From: Opitutaceae bacterium
GTDB lineage: Bacteria; Verrucomicrobiota; Verrucomicrobiia; Opitutales; Opitutaceae
Length of the DNA: 64,000 bases
Direction: 5' to 3'
NCBI GenBank assembly: GCA_016715765.1
Contig: JADJZJ010000009.1
Location: forward strand, 58,700 to 122,699
Part shown: piece by piece, positions 47,335 through 56,258 of the stretch
Position numbering within the stretch: position 1 is the stretch's first letter
Layout of the letters: each line of letters starts with the position of its first letter
Translations under genes and position numbers: made by a program
Notes under the pieces: model-generated
Seen by the model: only the letters and a program-made list of their open reading frames with translations
The model's database searches: none
What the model was told of the DNA's origin: nothing

Positions 47335-47441
47335 GAGATGGTCTTTGACCGGCGATATACGGGCACGCGACTCCGACCGGCAAGCTGTATCCGGCGCTTT
47401 CGCTTGGACAAGCCGGGCGATTATTCGTCAGCGTGCCCGGC

Positions 47442-48209
47442 ATGGACCTCACGCCCTATCGCTCCCTGATGACCGAGTTGGCCCGCGCCAGCGGCGAGTT
47501 CGTCCGGCCGCTCTTCGGCGACCCGGCGCTCGCGGTGGAGAGCAAGGCCGACGCCACGCCCGTGACGGCCGCCGACCGCGGCGCGGAGGAACTCATGCGC
47601 GGACTCATCCGCCGGCAGTTTCCCCAGCACGGCATCATCGGCGAGGAATCCGGTTCCGAAAATCCCGCCGCCGAGTTCGTCTGGATGCTTGATCCGATCG
47701 ACGGCACCAAGAGCTTCATCACGGGCGTGCCGCTCTGGGGCACGCTCATCGCCCTCCTTCATCAGGGTCAGCCGGTCCTCGGTTGCATCCACCAGCCCAT
47801 CCTCGGCCAGCTCATGATCGGCGACGGCCGGACCACCACGCTCAACGGCCGCCCGGTGCGCACCCGGCGGACCACGGATCTGGCCCGGGCCACCTTCCTG
47901 ACCAGCGACCCGCTCAATCCCGGAAAATATCAGGACGGCGCGCGCTTTGACGCGCTGATCCGCCAGGCAAAGCTCGTGCGCACCTGGGGCGATTGCTACG
48001 GCTACCTGCTCGTGGCCGCGGGCCACGCCGACATCATGTGCGATCCCATCATGAACCCGTGGGACATCGCCGCGCTCGTGCCCGTGATCCGCGGCGCCGG
48101 CGGCGTGATCACGGACTGGTCCGGCGGCGCCGCCTACCCTGCCGAATCCACCCTCGCGTGCGCCACGCCCGAGCTGCACGCCGCGGTGCTGGCGGCGCTG
48201 AAAAAGTAG
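47442..48209 (+). CDS. Inositol-monophosphatase-family phosphatase, histidinol-phosphatase-like
   Basis: 255 residues. Metal-binding motifs are GEESG and D84-P-I-D87-G-T (MLDPIDGTKSF). The late WDIAALVPVIRGAGG is the third conserved site. VTAADRGAEELMR and LWGTLIALLHQGQPVLG resemble HisN-type histidinol-phosphate phosphatases, so a role in histidine synthesis is likely but not certain. The ATG at 47442 is preferred to a GTG three codons earlier. The stop TAG begins a repeat element. Confidence 0.85.
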   Translation: MDLTPYRSLMTELARASGEFVRPLFGDPALAVESKADATPVTAADRGAEELMRGLIRRQFPQHGIIGEESGSENPAAEFVWMLDPIDGTKSFITGVPLWGTLIALLHQGQPVLGCIHQPILGQLMIGDGRTTTLNGRPVRTRRTTDLARATFLTSDPLNPGKYQDGARFDALIRQAKLVRTWGDCYGYLLVAAGHADIMCDPIMNPWDIAALVPVIRGAGGVITDWSGGAAYPAESTLACATPELHAAVLAALKK

Positions 48210-48429
48210 GGCGGGGTCTCCTCCTTCGCCGAGCCTATGGAGAACAGGTCTGACCTGCCCGGATTGTGTAGGGCGGGGATTCCGATCCCCGCCTGGGAGC
48301 GCGACCGCCCTCGGTCGCAATCGTGCGCCAATCCCCAAGGGAGGAGAAAGAGAACGATAAGATTACGAGAAAGATTGGATTCAAGCGTTGGAGGCTACGA
48401 AAGGCGGGGATCGGAATCCCCGCCCTACA
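48207..48429. repeat. REP-like family C elements
   Basis: The 220-base gap between hisN-like and queF has no gene. It holds GTAGGGCGGGG at 48206, overlapping the hisN-like stop codon. A perfect inverted pair of about 26 bases follows: 48268-48293 starts GTAGGGCGGGGATTCCG and 48403-48429 ends GGAATCCCCGCCCTACA. These are family C elements: same GTAGGGC head as family B, different stem. An AGGTCTGACCTGCC segment lies at 48246. Confidence 0.65.
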
Positions 48430-48789
48430 TCAAGACCGCTTCTTCGCCTTCCACTCCGCCGTGATGCGCGAGCTGAAACCGCCGCGCGCCTTCCAGTCGG
48501 CAATGATCGTGAGCTGCCGCGGTTTCAACGCCTTGCCGAGGTCGTCGCAGATCTTGTTCGTGGCCGCCTCAAAGAAAATCCCCTCGTTGCGATAGGCGTG
48601 GAAGTAGAGCTTCAGCGACTTGAGTTCGACGCAGGCCTTGTCCGCCACGTAACGCACGGTGATGTCGGCGAAATCCGGATGCCCCGTCATCGGGCACAGC
48701 GACGTGAACTCATGGTGCGTGTGCTCGATGAGAAAATCCCGGTGCGGCGCCGGATTGGGAAAAGTCTCGAGGATCTTCGGGTCGGACAT
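48430..48789 (-). CDS. queF: NADPH-dependent preQ0 reductase QueF
   Basis: 119 residues, the short unimodular form of QueF, which reduces preQ0 to preQ1 in queuosine synthesis. Catalytic Cys32 lies in TSLCPMTGHPDFA and the conserved Asp39 follows seven residues later, as in B. subtilis (C55/D62). CVELKSLKLYF holds the substrate-binding Glu. The usual motif has Gln where this protein has His37. The start is at ATG 48789; upstream in-frame codons lie in a repeat. Confidence 0.93.
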   Translation of the reverse strand: MSDPKILETFPNPAPHRDFLIEHTHHEFTSLCPMTGHPDFADITVRYVADKACVELKSLKLYFHAYRNEGIFFEAATNKICDDLGKALKPRQLTIIADWKARGGFSSRITAEWKAKKRS

Positions 48790-48799
48790 GGTGGTGGAA

Positions 48800-48890
48800 A
48801 GTAGTGGGTAGCGAGTAGTGGGTAGCGAGTAGAATTTCTGCACCGCGGCACTGTCCCATGCTCGCTACCCGCTACTCACTACTCGCTACT
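48800..48890. repeat. Imperfect inverted repeat of GTAGYGAGTAG units
   Basis: A left arm (48800-48829) and a right arm (48861-48890) of about 30 bases are complementary with a few mismatches. Each is built of 10- to 15-base units like GTAGTGGGTAGCGAG repeated in tandem. It fills the gap between queF and rny (both minus). It would fold into a long hairpin, possibly with a terminating or stabilising role. Confidence 0.65.
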
Positions 48891-48895
48891 TAATC

Positions 48896-50476
48896 CTACG
48901 TCGCCGTTTCGGTGAACCTCTGCTCGCGGATGACGGTGATCTTGATGGCGCTGGGATACTGCAGCTCCTTCTCGATGCGGAGGCGGAGCTGCTTGGCGAT
49001 CTCGCGCGCGCCGTCGTCGGTCACGGTGTCGGGCGCCACGACCACGCGGATCTCGCGGCCGGCCTGGATGGCAAAGGCCTGCTGCACGCCCTCGAGCGAA
49101 AGGGCGAGTTTCTCCAGGCGCTCCAGCCGCTGCACATAGCTGGTCATGGACTCGGAGCGGGCGCCGGGGCGCACGGCGGAAATCGTGTCGGCGAGGATCA
49201 CCAGGCCGGCGTAGACCGTCTCGGGATTCACCTCCTCGTGGTGGGCGGCGACCGCGTTGACGACAATCGGCGTCTCGCCGTAGCGCTTGATGAACTCCGC
49301 GCCGATGTGGGCGTGGCTGCCCTCCATCTCGGCGGACACGGCCTTGCCGATGTCGTGCAGCAGGCCGGCGCGTTTCGCGAGGTTGGGATCAAGGCCCGCC
49401 TCGCTGGCGATCATCGAGGCCAGCAGGCCCGTCTCCACGGAATGGTCGAGGGCGTTCTGGTTGTAGGCGAACCGGTACTTCAGCTTGCCGAGCAGCTTGA
49501 TGATCTCGGGGTGCAGGCCGTTGATGTTGAGTTTCGCCACCGCCTCCTCGCCGGCCTGGGTGGCGTTCATCTCCACCTCGTCCTGCGCCTTCTTGACGAA
49601 TTCCTCGATGGTGGCCGGATGAATCCGGCCGTCCTTCACCAGCGCGAGCAGGGCGCTGAAAGCCACCTGCCGGCGCACGGGATCGAAGGAGGAGATCAGC
49701 ACCGTCTGCGGCGACTCGTCCACGAGCAGGGTCACCCCGGTCGCCGCCTCGAACGCCTTGATGTTGCGACCCTCGCGACCGATGATCCGGCCTTTGATTT
49801 CCTCGCTCGGGAGCTGCACGATGGTCGCGGTGAAATCGTTGTTCGGCTTGCTCGCCAGCCGCTGCATCGTCGTCACCAGAATGCGCTGCGCCTCGCTGGT
49901 GAGTTCGAGTTCGGATTTCTCCACGGTCTCCCGCCGCAGCGCCCGCAGCTCATCCTGGCACTCGAGCATCACTTCCTCGCGCAGCGCGCGGCGGATCTCG
50001 TCCGCGTCCATCTGGGAAACGCCCTCGAGCCGCTTGCGCACGCTCTTGGAGAGCGCCCGGATGGCGTCGCGCGCCTGCTTGAGCGCGGCATTCTCGCGGT
50101 TGAGCCGTTCGTGGCGCTGCTCCAGCTGGTAATCCAGCAGGGCGAGCGATTCCTCGTGCGCGCGGATCTCGCGCAGGCGCACCTCGCTGTCGATTTCCCG
50201 GCGGTCAAACTCGCGCGTCAGTTCCGTGCGCCGGCGGATGATTTCCTCCTCGGCCTTCTGCTTGAGTTCCTCGGCGGCGACCGCGGCCTCGCGCCGCGCC
50301 ACCTCGATCAGTTCGGCGGCATTGGCCCGCGCCTCCCGCCGGATGCTGCGGGTCAAAACCCAGACCACCATGAACCCAAGGCCCAGGCCAAGGGCCAACG
50401 CCACCGCGAGCGGCCACTGAGTGAGGACGCTGTCGGCGATCAGAAAGGCGAAGTCGGCTGCGCTCACTGACGTCAA
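48896..50476 (-). CDS. rny: Ribonuclease Y
   Basis: 526 residues. A single N-terminal membrane helix (about 20-42) anchors the protein. A long coiled coil (about 45-210) precedes a KH RNA-binding domain (GRIIGREGRNIKAFE). An HD phosphohydrolase domain with H374-D375 (LLHDIGKA) and AAHHEE follows. RNase Y starts mRNA decay by internal cleavage at the membrane. Length and order are standard. Confidence 0.95.
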   Translation of the reverse strand: MTSVSAADFAFLIADSVLTQWPLAVALALGLGLGFMVVWVLTRSIRREARANAAELIEVARREAAVAAEELKQKAEEEIIRRRTELTREFDRREIDSEVRLREIRAHEESLALLDYQLEQRHERLNRENAALKQARDAIRALSKSVRKRLEGVSQMDADEIRRALREEVMLECQDELRALRRETVEKSELELTSEAQRILVTTMQRLASKPNNDFTATIVQLPSEEIKGRIIGREGRNIKAFEAATGVTLLVDESPQTVLISSFDPVRRQVAFSALLALVKDGRIHPATIEEFVKKAQDEVEMNATQAGEEAVAKLNINGLHPEIIKLLGKLKYRFAYNQNALDHSVETGLLASMIASEAGLDPNLAKRAGLLHDIGKAVSAEMEGSHAHIGAEFIKRYGETPIVVNAVAAHHEEVNPETVYAGLVILADTISAVRPGARSESMTSYVQRLERLEKLALSLEGVQQAFAIQAGREIRVVVAPDTVTDDGAREIAKQLRLRIEKELQYPSAIKITVIREQRFTETAT

Positions 50477-50524
50477 GGGACGTGAACGCTAGGCGGGGCA
50501 AATGAAAGTTCAAGCTTTCTGCCG

Positions 50525-52177
50525 TTACCGGCCGGCCGGCGGCTTCTGGAAGACCGGCACGGTGCCGGCGAGCAATGTTTGAATGCGTTCCAGCGCCGCC
50601 ACTTCCCCGTCGTCCGCCACCGTTTGCGCCAGCACATAGGCCCAGCGGTCGGCCCGGCCGTGCCGCAGGCGGTCCCACGCCCCGCGCCACATCCGCTCCG
50701 CATGCGTGGCCACGACGGTTTCACTGCTCACAAACCAGTACGCCAGCAGCGCCGGCGTGGGCTTGGCGCCATTCGCCCCGGCCCGCTCCAGTCGCAGGAC
50801 CGTGGCCGGCAACACCCGGCCGCCCGGTTGCACGCCCTCAAACCCGTGGGGGAAGCTCCCCTTGATGGTCCAGCCCTGCCCTTCCACGCAGAGCTCCGGC
50901 CGGTGAATCGACGAACGGTCGCGTCCGCTCAGCACGATCGAGAGCAACACCTGCCGCCGCGGGTCCGGCACCGCGACATAGATGCGCCGGGAAAACCCGG
51001 TGTCGGGCGGGAGGATCTCCAGTTCCACCGGCGAGATGTCCACCCGGCGGCCGATCCACTCCGTGCCCACGAACGCGGGCAAGTCGACGGGATTGCGTCC
51101 ATCCGCCATCAGGCGCACCCCCGTGTCCGTGCGCACCGGCATGGCATCCAGCCGCCGCGCCAGCCCTGCGGTGACAACCGCCGCCGCCAGCACGAGCAGG
51201 GCCACGCCGTAAGGCCGCAGTCGGGTGTCCGCCGCCGCCGGTGCCGTCCAGAACGGAGCCGGCGCCTGATCCGGCGGACGGACCGCGGACGGCAGCAGCC
51301 GGCGGAGTCCGCTCACACTCAGCAGCACCAATCCGAGCACGATGACGAAAACCAAAAAGCCCGCCCACTCGTGCACAATGACCCCGGCGCGCTGGCCCCC
51401 GACCTCCGCGGCGAAGATGATGGCGGATATGCGCACGACATTGCCCACGTAGGTGAACGGGAGGCTCAACAGGAACACCAGGCCCCGAAGCCACCACGGA
51501 CGGAAATTGAGATAGCCCACGAGCAGCGAGAGCGCCGTGAGCGCCATCAGCGAACGCACGCCGGAGCACGCCGCCGCCACGTCGTACTGGTACAGGCCGT
51601 CCGGCGAAAAAAGCTGCGTGCCGCTGCGGATGACCGCGACGCCGACGGTATTGGCGATGCCGTGACTGGCCTCGATCACCCACATGCGCAGCCAGAAACC
51701 CGCCGTATCGAGCACGTTCACCGGCAGGGCAAAGATCAGGAATCCCAGCGGAAAAGCCGCCGCCCGGCCCCAGCGCCGGCCACCCACCAACGCCAGGCAA
51801 CCCCAACTGAACAGGAGGCAGCCGATGATGGAGATGCGGGTTTGCTGCACGGTATAGCCGAGCAGGTGCACCGCCAGGCCGCCGAGCATGACGGCGAATG
51901 CCGCCCGGGGCATCGCCGGATTGGGCGCCGCCGGCTCCTGCCGCGCATTCTGCCAGAAAAGCCAGCAGCTCAGCCCGAGGATCAGCCACCCGTGCTCGGC
52001 CTCCGATGTCGGATTGGTCCATTGGAAGCCCCACCAGTAGAATAGCGAATCCGTCGCAATGTAACCCCGGGTGGCGTTGCCGAAAAACTGAAAGACCGCG
52101 AATCCCGCCAGCACACAGACCGCCACCGGCAGGAAACGGCCCGCAGCGAATCGTTGGTTACTTGTCATCGGGGTCAT
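50525..52177 (-). CDS. Exosortase fused to EpsI-like C-terminal domain
   Basis: 550 residues. The N-terminal about 290 residues form an eight-helix exosortase with the catalytic triad C204 (AACSGVRSL), R249 (GNVVRI) and H269 (HEWAGF). The remaining about 230 residues after residue 320 are a periplasmic EpsI/DUF3485-type domain (YVAVPDPRRQVLLS; SIHRPELCVEGQGW). Exosortases process PEP-CTERM-type sorting signals and are linked to exopolysaccharide loci, as here. No PEP-CTERM substrate was seen in this window. It is divergent from the GT9 gene at 52199. Confidence 0.88.
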   Translation of the reverse strand: MTPMTSNQRFAAGRFLPVAVCVLAGFAVFQFFGNATRGYIATDSLFYWWGFQWTNPTSEAEHGWLILGLSCWLFWQNARQEPAAPNPAMPRAAFAVMLGGLAVHLLGYTVQQTRISIIGCLLFSWGCLALVGGRRWGRAAAFPLGFLIFALPVNVLDTAGFWLRMWVIEASHGIANTVGVAVIRSGTQLFSPDGLYQYDVAAACSGVRSLMALTALSLLVGYLNFRPWWLRGLVFLLSLPFTYVGNVVRISAIIFAAEVGGQRAGVIVHEWAGFLVFVIVLGLVLLSVSGLRRLLPSAVRPPDQAPAPFWTAPAAADTRLRPYGVALLVLAAAVVTAGLARRLDAMPVRTDTGVRLMADGRNPVDLPAFVGTEWIGRRVDISPVELEILPPDTGFSRRIYVAVPDPRRQVLLSIVLSGRDRSSIHRPELCVEGQGWTIKGSFPHGFEGVQPGGRVLPATVLRLERAGANGAKPTPALLAYWFVSSETVVATHAERMWRGAWDRLRHGRADRWAYVLAQTVADDGEVAALERIQTLLAGTVPVFQKPPAGR

Positions 52178-52198
52178 AGAGAACTTAACTCCGCGTGC

Positions 52199-53146
52199 TT
52201 GGCAAAACCAACCCGCGAACCCCGACCGCGCCTGCTCGCCCTCGAACTCTGGGGTTTGGGCGACCTGGCGCTCGCCCTGCCCTTCCTGCGGGAGGCGTCA
52301 GGCCATGCGGAGGTGACGCTCCTCGCCCAGCCCCACGCCGCACCGTTGCTCAGGCGTTTCGCCCCGGCCGTGGAATTGGTGGCCGTCGAGGCACCGTGGA
52401 CCGCCTTTCGCGGCAAATACCGGCTGTGGCATTGGCCGTGGGGCAAACTGCGCGAAACCCTGGGCGAACTTCGCCGCCGGCGGTTTCACACCGCGGTCTC
52501 CGCCCGGTCCGATCCACGCGATCACCTGCTCATGTGGCTGACGGGCGCGGATGAACGCCTGGGGTTCAAACGTGCCGGATCGGGTCTGCTGCTCAGCCGG
52601 ACGCTGCCGCCACCGGCGCGTCCGCACCGCGCGGAACACTGGCATGAACTGGCGAAATCCCTCGGCTGGACGCTGGCACCGGATGCCCCCGCGGCCGCCC
52701 GAACCGGCCGGCACATCGTCATTCACACCGGAGCCGGCCGGGCGGTGCGGGAATGGCCGCGGGACCGGTTTGAAGCCCTCGCCGGCCAGCTCCGCGCCGC
52801 CGGCTGGCAGGTGACCCTGCTCGACAATTCGCTCCGCGATCTCGACGCCCTGCTCGACACGCTCGCCACGGCCGATCGTTTTATTGGCAACGACTCCGGC
52901 CCGGGGCATCTCGCCGCCCTGCTGGGTGTGCCGACCTTCACGATCTTCGGGCCGCAACTGCCCGGGCTCTTCGCGCCCCGGCATCCGCAGTCCGCCTGGA
53001 TCGAGGGCTCCCCCTGCGCCTACAAACCCTGCTCCGACTACTGCCGGTTTGCGGTGCCCCACTGCATCCGGGATTTGGATGCATCCACGGTTTGGACCCG
53101 CCTTCAACCCTGGCTGGCCGACTTGCCAGCCGGCAAGGCCGAGTAA
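52199..53146 (+). CDS. Glycosyltransferase family 9 (heptosyltransferase-like)
   Basis: 315 residues from the TTG at 52199 (LAKPTREPRPRLL). An upstream reading to 52154 would overlap the divergent exosortase start. GT9 blocks: ALELWGLGDLALALPFL (N-terminal loop), VIHTGAGRAVREWP, and FIGNDSGPGHLAALLG. C-terminal cysteines in YKPCSDYCRF are typical of a subgroup. ADP-heptose-dependent transfer is the family reaction; the actual acceptor is unknown. The 3' end overlaps the convergent gene by 43 bases. Confidence 0.82.
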   Translation: MAKPTREPRPRLLALELWGLGDLALALPFLREASGHAEVTLLAQPHAAPLLRRFAPAVELVAVEAPWTAFRGKYRLWHWPWGKLRETLGELRRRRFHTAVSARSDPRDHLLMWLTGADERLGFKRAGSGLLLSRTLPPPARPHRAEHWHELAKSLGWTLAPDAPAAARTGRHIVIHTGAGRAVREWPRDRFEALAGQLRAAGWQVTLLDNSLRDLDALLDTLATADRFIGNDSGPGHLAALLGVPTFTIFGPQLPGLFAPRHPQSAWIEGSPCAYKPCSDYCRFAVPHCIRDLDASTVWTRLQPWLADLPAGKAE

Positions 53147-54225
53147 ACGGAAAGCCAGCGGGCCGCGACCCTCGCCGCTGTCAATCCGGCGGGCAAAAAC
53201 GATCCACGGTCAAGACGCCGGTCCGGGCGATCCCGCGCCAGGTCGGCCAGCAATCGCGCCAGTCCGGCCGCGTTGCCGTCCTGAAAAAGCCAGCCGTTGA
53301 TCCCGGGTCGAATGACATCGGGAGCTCCGCCGGAATCGGCCGCGATGACCGGCACTCCGGCGTTCAGCGCTTCGAGCATGACCAGGGACATGGGCTCGCG
53401 GTGCGACGCCACCACGACGGCGTCAACCTGCGACAGCATGCGCCTGCAGTCGGGCTCCGCCGGCAACCATTTCACCTGGGCATCGAGCCCGGATTGCCCG
53501 GTGAGCGCGCGCAACTCCTGCGCATAGTGAAGACCGTCCCGCCCGGGGCCGTTCGCGCCCAGCTGTTCAAATTCGATCCGCCCTCTGACCTCGGCCGGCA
53601 ATTGGGCGAGCGCCCGCACGATCAGGTCCCACCGTTTCCAACGCACCCGCAATCCGGCTCCACCCAGTCGCAGCGTGCCGCCGGTGCGGCCCCCTCCGGC
53701 GGGTAAGGGTGCAAGTGGTGCCACGCACTCCGGGATGCAGGAATCCCAGTCCGCACCCATGGCGCCATAATGGCGGCGCATGGCCGGGCTGAGCCAGTAG
53801 AGCCGGCCGGCCATGCGCCGGGCGGCCCACCGGAAAAACCATCGCTGCCGGCCATAGCAATGCACGCTGGCCACCGCCCGGCGGCAGCCATGCCGCCCCA
53901 GCCAGCACGCAACCAGCAGACCGGCGCGCGAATGGCCGTGGTAAATGCGGGAGGGATCGGCCGCCAGCCACTCCTCCACCCTCCGCGCCACGCGCCGGGC
54001 CGCCCAGAAGGCCGCCAACCCGATGCTTTCCGCCGGCACCTCCGGCAGCATGAGAGGACTCAAACCCAACGGCCTGGTCGGAACATAATCGGGATGAACT
54101 CCCAGGACGCACCGGAAGGCTTTCGTGCCCTGGAGGGCGGCCACGGTACTGTGGATGCCGCTGTGATCGTCCACGTAACCGGTGAAGTGCAGCACCTCCG
54201 GTGGTCGGTGGTTGGTCGTGCTCAT
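53104..54225 (-). CDS. Glycosyltransferase family 4 (GT-B)
   Basis: 373 residues. The EX7E nucleotide-sugar motif is E277-x7-E285 (EPMSLVMLEALNAGVPVIA), followed by GGAPDVIRPGINGWLF. RLGGAGLRVRWKRWD shows the usual Arg/Lys donor site. It probably adds a hexose to a surface polysaccharide. The ATG at 54225 overlaps the preceding stop by ATGA. The 3' end overlaps the convergent GT9 gene by 43 bases. Confidence 0.85.
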   Translation of the reverse strand: MSTTNHRPPEVLHFTGYVDDHSGIHSTVAALQGTKAFRCVLGVHPDYVPTRPLGLSPLMLPEVPAESIGLAAFWAARRVARRVEEWLAADPSRIYHGHSRAGLLVACWLGRHGCRRAVASVHCYGRQRWFFRWAARRMAGRLYWLSPAMRRHYGAMGADWDSCIPECVAPLAPLPAGGGRTGGTLRLGGAGLRVRWKRWDLIVRALAQLPAEVRGRIEFEQLGANGPGRDGLHYAQELRALTGQSGLDAQVKWLPAEPDCRRMLSQVDAVVVASHREPMSLVMLEALNAGVPVIAADSGGAPDVIRPGINGWLFQDGNAAGLARLLADLARDRPDRRLDRGSFLPAGLTAARVAARWLSVYSALPAGKSASQG

Positions 54226-55106
54226 GGCACCTCCCCCGTCCGCCCGGTCAGGCCATGCCAGCATCCGCGCAGAATGGCGGCCAGCTTGGCGCCACGCTGC
54301 CGCTCAAACAGCACCAGCTTGGCGTAGTTGCGCAGGGTCTCCTTCAGATCGCGCGCCAGCCAATGGGGATCAAACCCGCCATATTGCCGGTACACCGCCA
54401 GCCGGTTGCGCGCCCGGTAGTAATGCCGCATGGGCGAGTGGTGCGTCACCACCGGCCGCATCCAGCCCAGACGATGCCGCACCGGCTGGCCCTGCTGGTG
54501 CTGCAACACCGCGCCCCGCGCCTCGATCACCAGCCAGCCTCGCCGCCGGCAGCGCAGGCAGAATTCATGGTCCACATAATCGATGAAAAAATCCGCCCGG
54601 AACGGACCCACCGCCCGGAACAGGCGCACCGGCATCAGGCTGCCGGACGTGATGGCCTGCCACACCGGGGCATACGGCCGCGTCGGATCGCTGCCGGGCA
54701 CGGCGAAAGAATCGTCAGCGAAACCCGGGGTCGTCAGCCGCGGCACCATGATGCCGACCCGGTCCGGCTGCGGGTGGGCGGCATGGGCGCGCCACATGGC
54801 CGCAAAATATTCCGGCATGATCCGGCTGTCCTGATCAAAGGTCGCCAGCCATTCGAACCCGTGCGCCACCGCATGCTCCACGCCCTGGTTAAGCGCCGCC
54901 GCCAGCCCGAGATTCCGCGGGTTGGCCAGCAGACTGGCCCCGGAGGCCGCGGCCAGCCCTTCGATTCGCCCCCGCGCGGCGGGTTCGGAACCGTTGTCCA
55001 CCAGCAGCACCTCGGCCCCCTGTTCGCGGAGCGCGGACACCTGGGCGCCCAAATCCAGTCCCGGCTCCGGCTGGTAAGTGACGACGATGGCGCAAAGGGC
55101 AGGCAT
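54222..55106 (-). CDS. Glycosyltransferase family 2, rhamnosyltransferase-like
   Basis: 294 residues, GT-A fold. The first strand is AIVVTYQPEPGL, then LLVDNGS (D37) and FDQDSR with the metal-binding acidic pair. VGPFRADFFIDYVDHEFCLR is the acceptor-side motif of rhamnosyltransferase-type GT2 enzymes. It is the first gene of the minus-strand pair 55106-53104 and is divergent from the GT9 gene at 55170. Confidence 0.86.
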   Translation of the reverse strand: MPALCAIVVTYQPEPGLDLGAQVSALREQGAEVLLVDNGSEPAARGRIEGLAAASGASLLANPRNLGLAAALNQGVEHAVAHGFEWLATFDQDSRIMPEYFAAMWRAHAAHPQPDRVGIMVPRLTTPGFADDSFAVPGSDPTRPYAPVWQAITSGSLMPVRLFRAVGPFRADFFIDYVDHEFCLRCRRRGWLVIEARGAVLQHQQGQPVRHRLGWMRPVVTHHSPMRHYYRARNRLAVYRQYGGFDPHWLARDLKETLRNYAKLVLFERQRGAKLAAILRGCWHGLTGRTGEVP

Positions 55107-55169
55107 CTGGCTGGAGAGTCACACATAAAAAGGCTGCGTCGCCAAAAAAATAATCCAGAAGGACCGTGC

Positions 55170-56258
55170 ATGTATTGTTCGCCGCTCCTGCCCTCCGATC
55201 CCACCCGGCTGCCCGCGGGCGTGCGACAATGGATCGGCCGGCGGCTCAGTGGCCCGCGGCCAACCCGCGACTTCATCCGGCGGACCGCCTGCATCCACAA
55301 GGTGGACCGTCTGGGCGACTTCGTCCTCGCGCTTTCGGCGATTCGCCTGCTCCTCGGACATTTCGGTCCCGGACAATGTTCGCTCGTGGTTTCCGACCTG
55401 GCCGCACCGCTGGCGGCGCGTGAATTCCCGGACGTGCCGCTGATCACGATGCCGGCCGATGCACCCGGCGTGTTGCTTGATCTGCTGCCGGCCTGGTGGC
55501 GCGACCGTCCCCGGCTCGGCGGAGTGCGCCACGGATTGGGCATCTGCCTGTCCCAGCAGCGCGACCTCTACAAGGAGGTTTCCCTCACGTGGATCGCGGC
55601 GGAACGCGAAGTCAGGCTGACGCGCGCCGATTATCCCGCCGAGGCCAGGGTCCACCTGCCCACCGACCTGCTCGCCCACCAGCTCGTCGTATCGCGGGTC
55701 CTGGGCCGGCCGGTCAGTGACGCGGAAATCACACCCCGGATGCAAAGCGCCCGGGCCGAAGACCAAGGCCGGCTGCTGCTCTGCCCGCTGGGCAGTGGTC
55801 CGCTGCGCACCCTGCCCCCCGCGCTGGTGGCGGCCGGGCTCCGGGCCTGGCACGGGGGACGGACGGTCACGCTGTGCGGCAGTCCGGTCCAGGCGAAGGG
55901 ATTGCACGCTTATGCGGCGGAGTTGACTGCGGCGGGGGCGGGCGGGTTCACGCTTTCAATCCCGCCGACCCTGGACGATTTCATCGGCCTCGTGGCGACT
56001 TCAGGCCTGTTTCTGGGGACGGAGAGCGGCGGGGCGCACCTGGCGACCGCGCTCAACCAGCGCGCGGTCATTGTGCTCGGCGGGGGCACCCCGGGACTCT
56101 GCATGCCGTGGCGCCGGTCCGGCCGGCAGGTGCATGTGCAGCACCCGCTGCCCTGCTACGGTTGCGGCTGGCGCTGCACCCGTCCGGATGTTGATTGCCT
56201 GAAACTGATCCCGCCGGATGCTCTCGCCCGGGCCCTGCACGAGGCCGCCGTCCAATGA
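55170..56258 (+). CDS. Glycosyltransferase family 9
   Basis: 362 residues. The N-terminal HKVDRLGDFVLALSAIRLL and C-terminal FLGTESGGAHLATALNQ are clear GT9 motifs, with CPLGSGPLRTLP at the donor site. A Cys cluster (CYGCGWRCTRPDVDC) near the end could bind a metal or form disulfides; it is unusual but seen in some GT9 groups. A good Shine-Dalgarno (AAGGA) stands about 8 bases before ATG 55170. It overlaps the flippase gene by 4 bases. Confidence 0.85.
   Translation: MYCSPLLPSDPTRLPAGVRQWIGRRLSGPRPTRDFIRRTACIHKVDRLGDFVLALSAIRLLLGHFGPGQCSLVVSDLAAPLAAREFPDVPLITMPADAPGVLLDLLPAWWRDRPRLGGVRHGLGICLSQQRDLYKEVSLTWIAAEREVRLTRADYPAEARVHLPTDLLAHQLVVSRVLGRPVSDAEITPRMQSARAEDQGRLLLCPLGSGPLRTLPPALVAAGLRAWHGGRTVTLCGSPVQAKGLHAYAAELTAAGAGGFTLSIPPTLDDFIGLVATSGLFLGTESGGAHLATALNQRAVIVLGGGTPGLCMPWRRSGRQVHVQHPLPCYGCGWRCTRPDVDCLKLIPPDALARALHEAAVQ

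Noticed and set aside
48207..48429. Repeat cluster considered as a small CRISPR array
   Set aside because: The repeats are palindromes in opposite orientations without regular spacers, and no cas gene is present.
54201..55169. Upstream in-frame extension of the GT9 gene at 55170
   Set aside because: It lies antisense to the GT2 gene at 54222-55106 and has no sequence typical of GT9; the ATG at 55170 has a good ribosome binding site.
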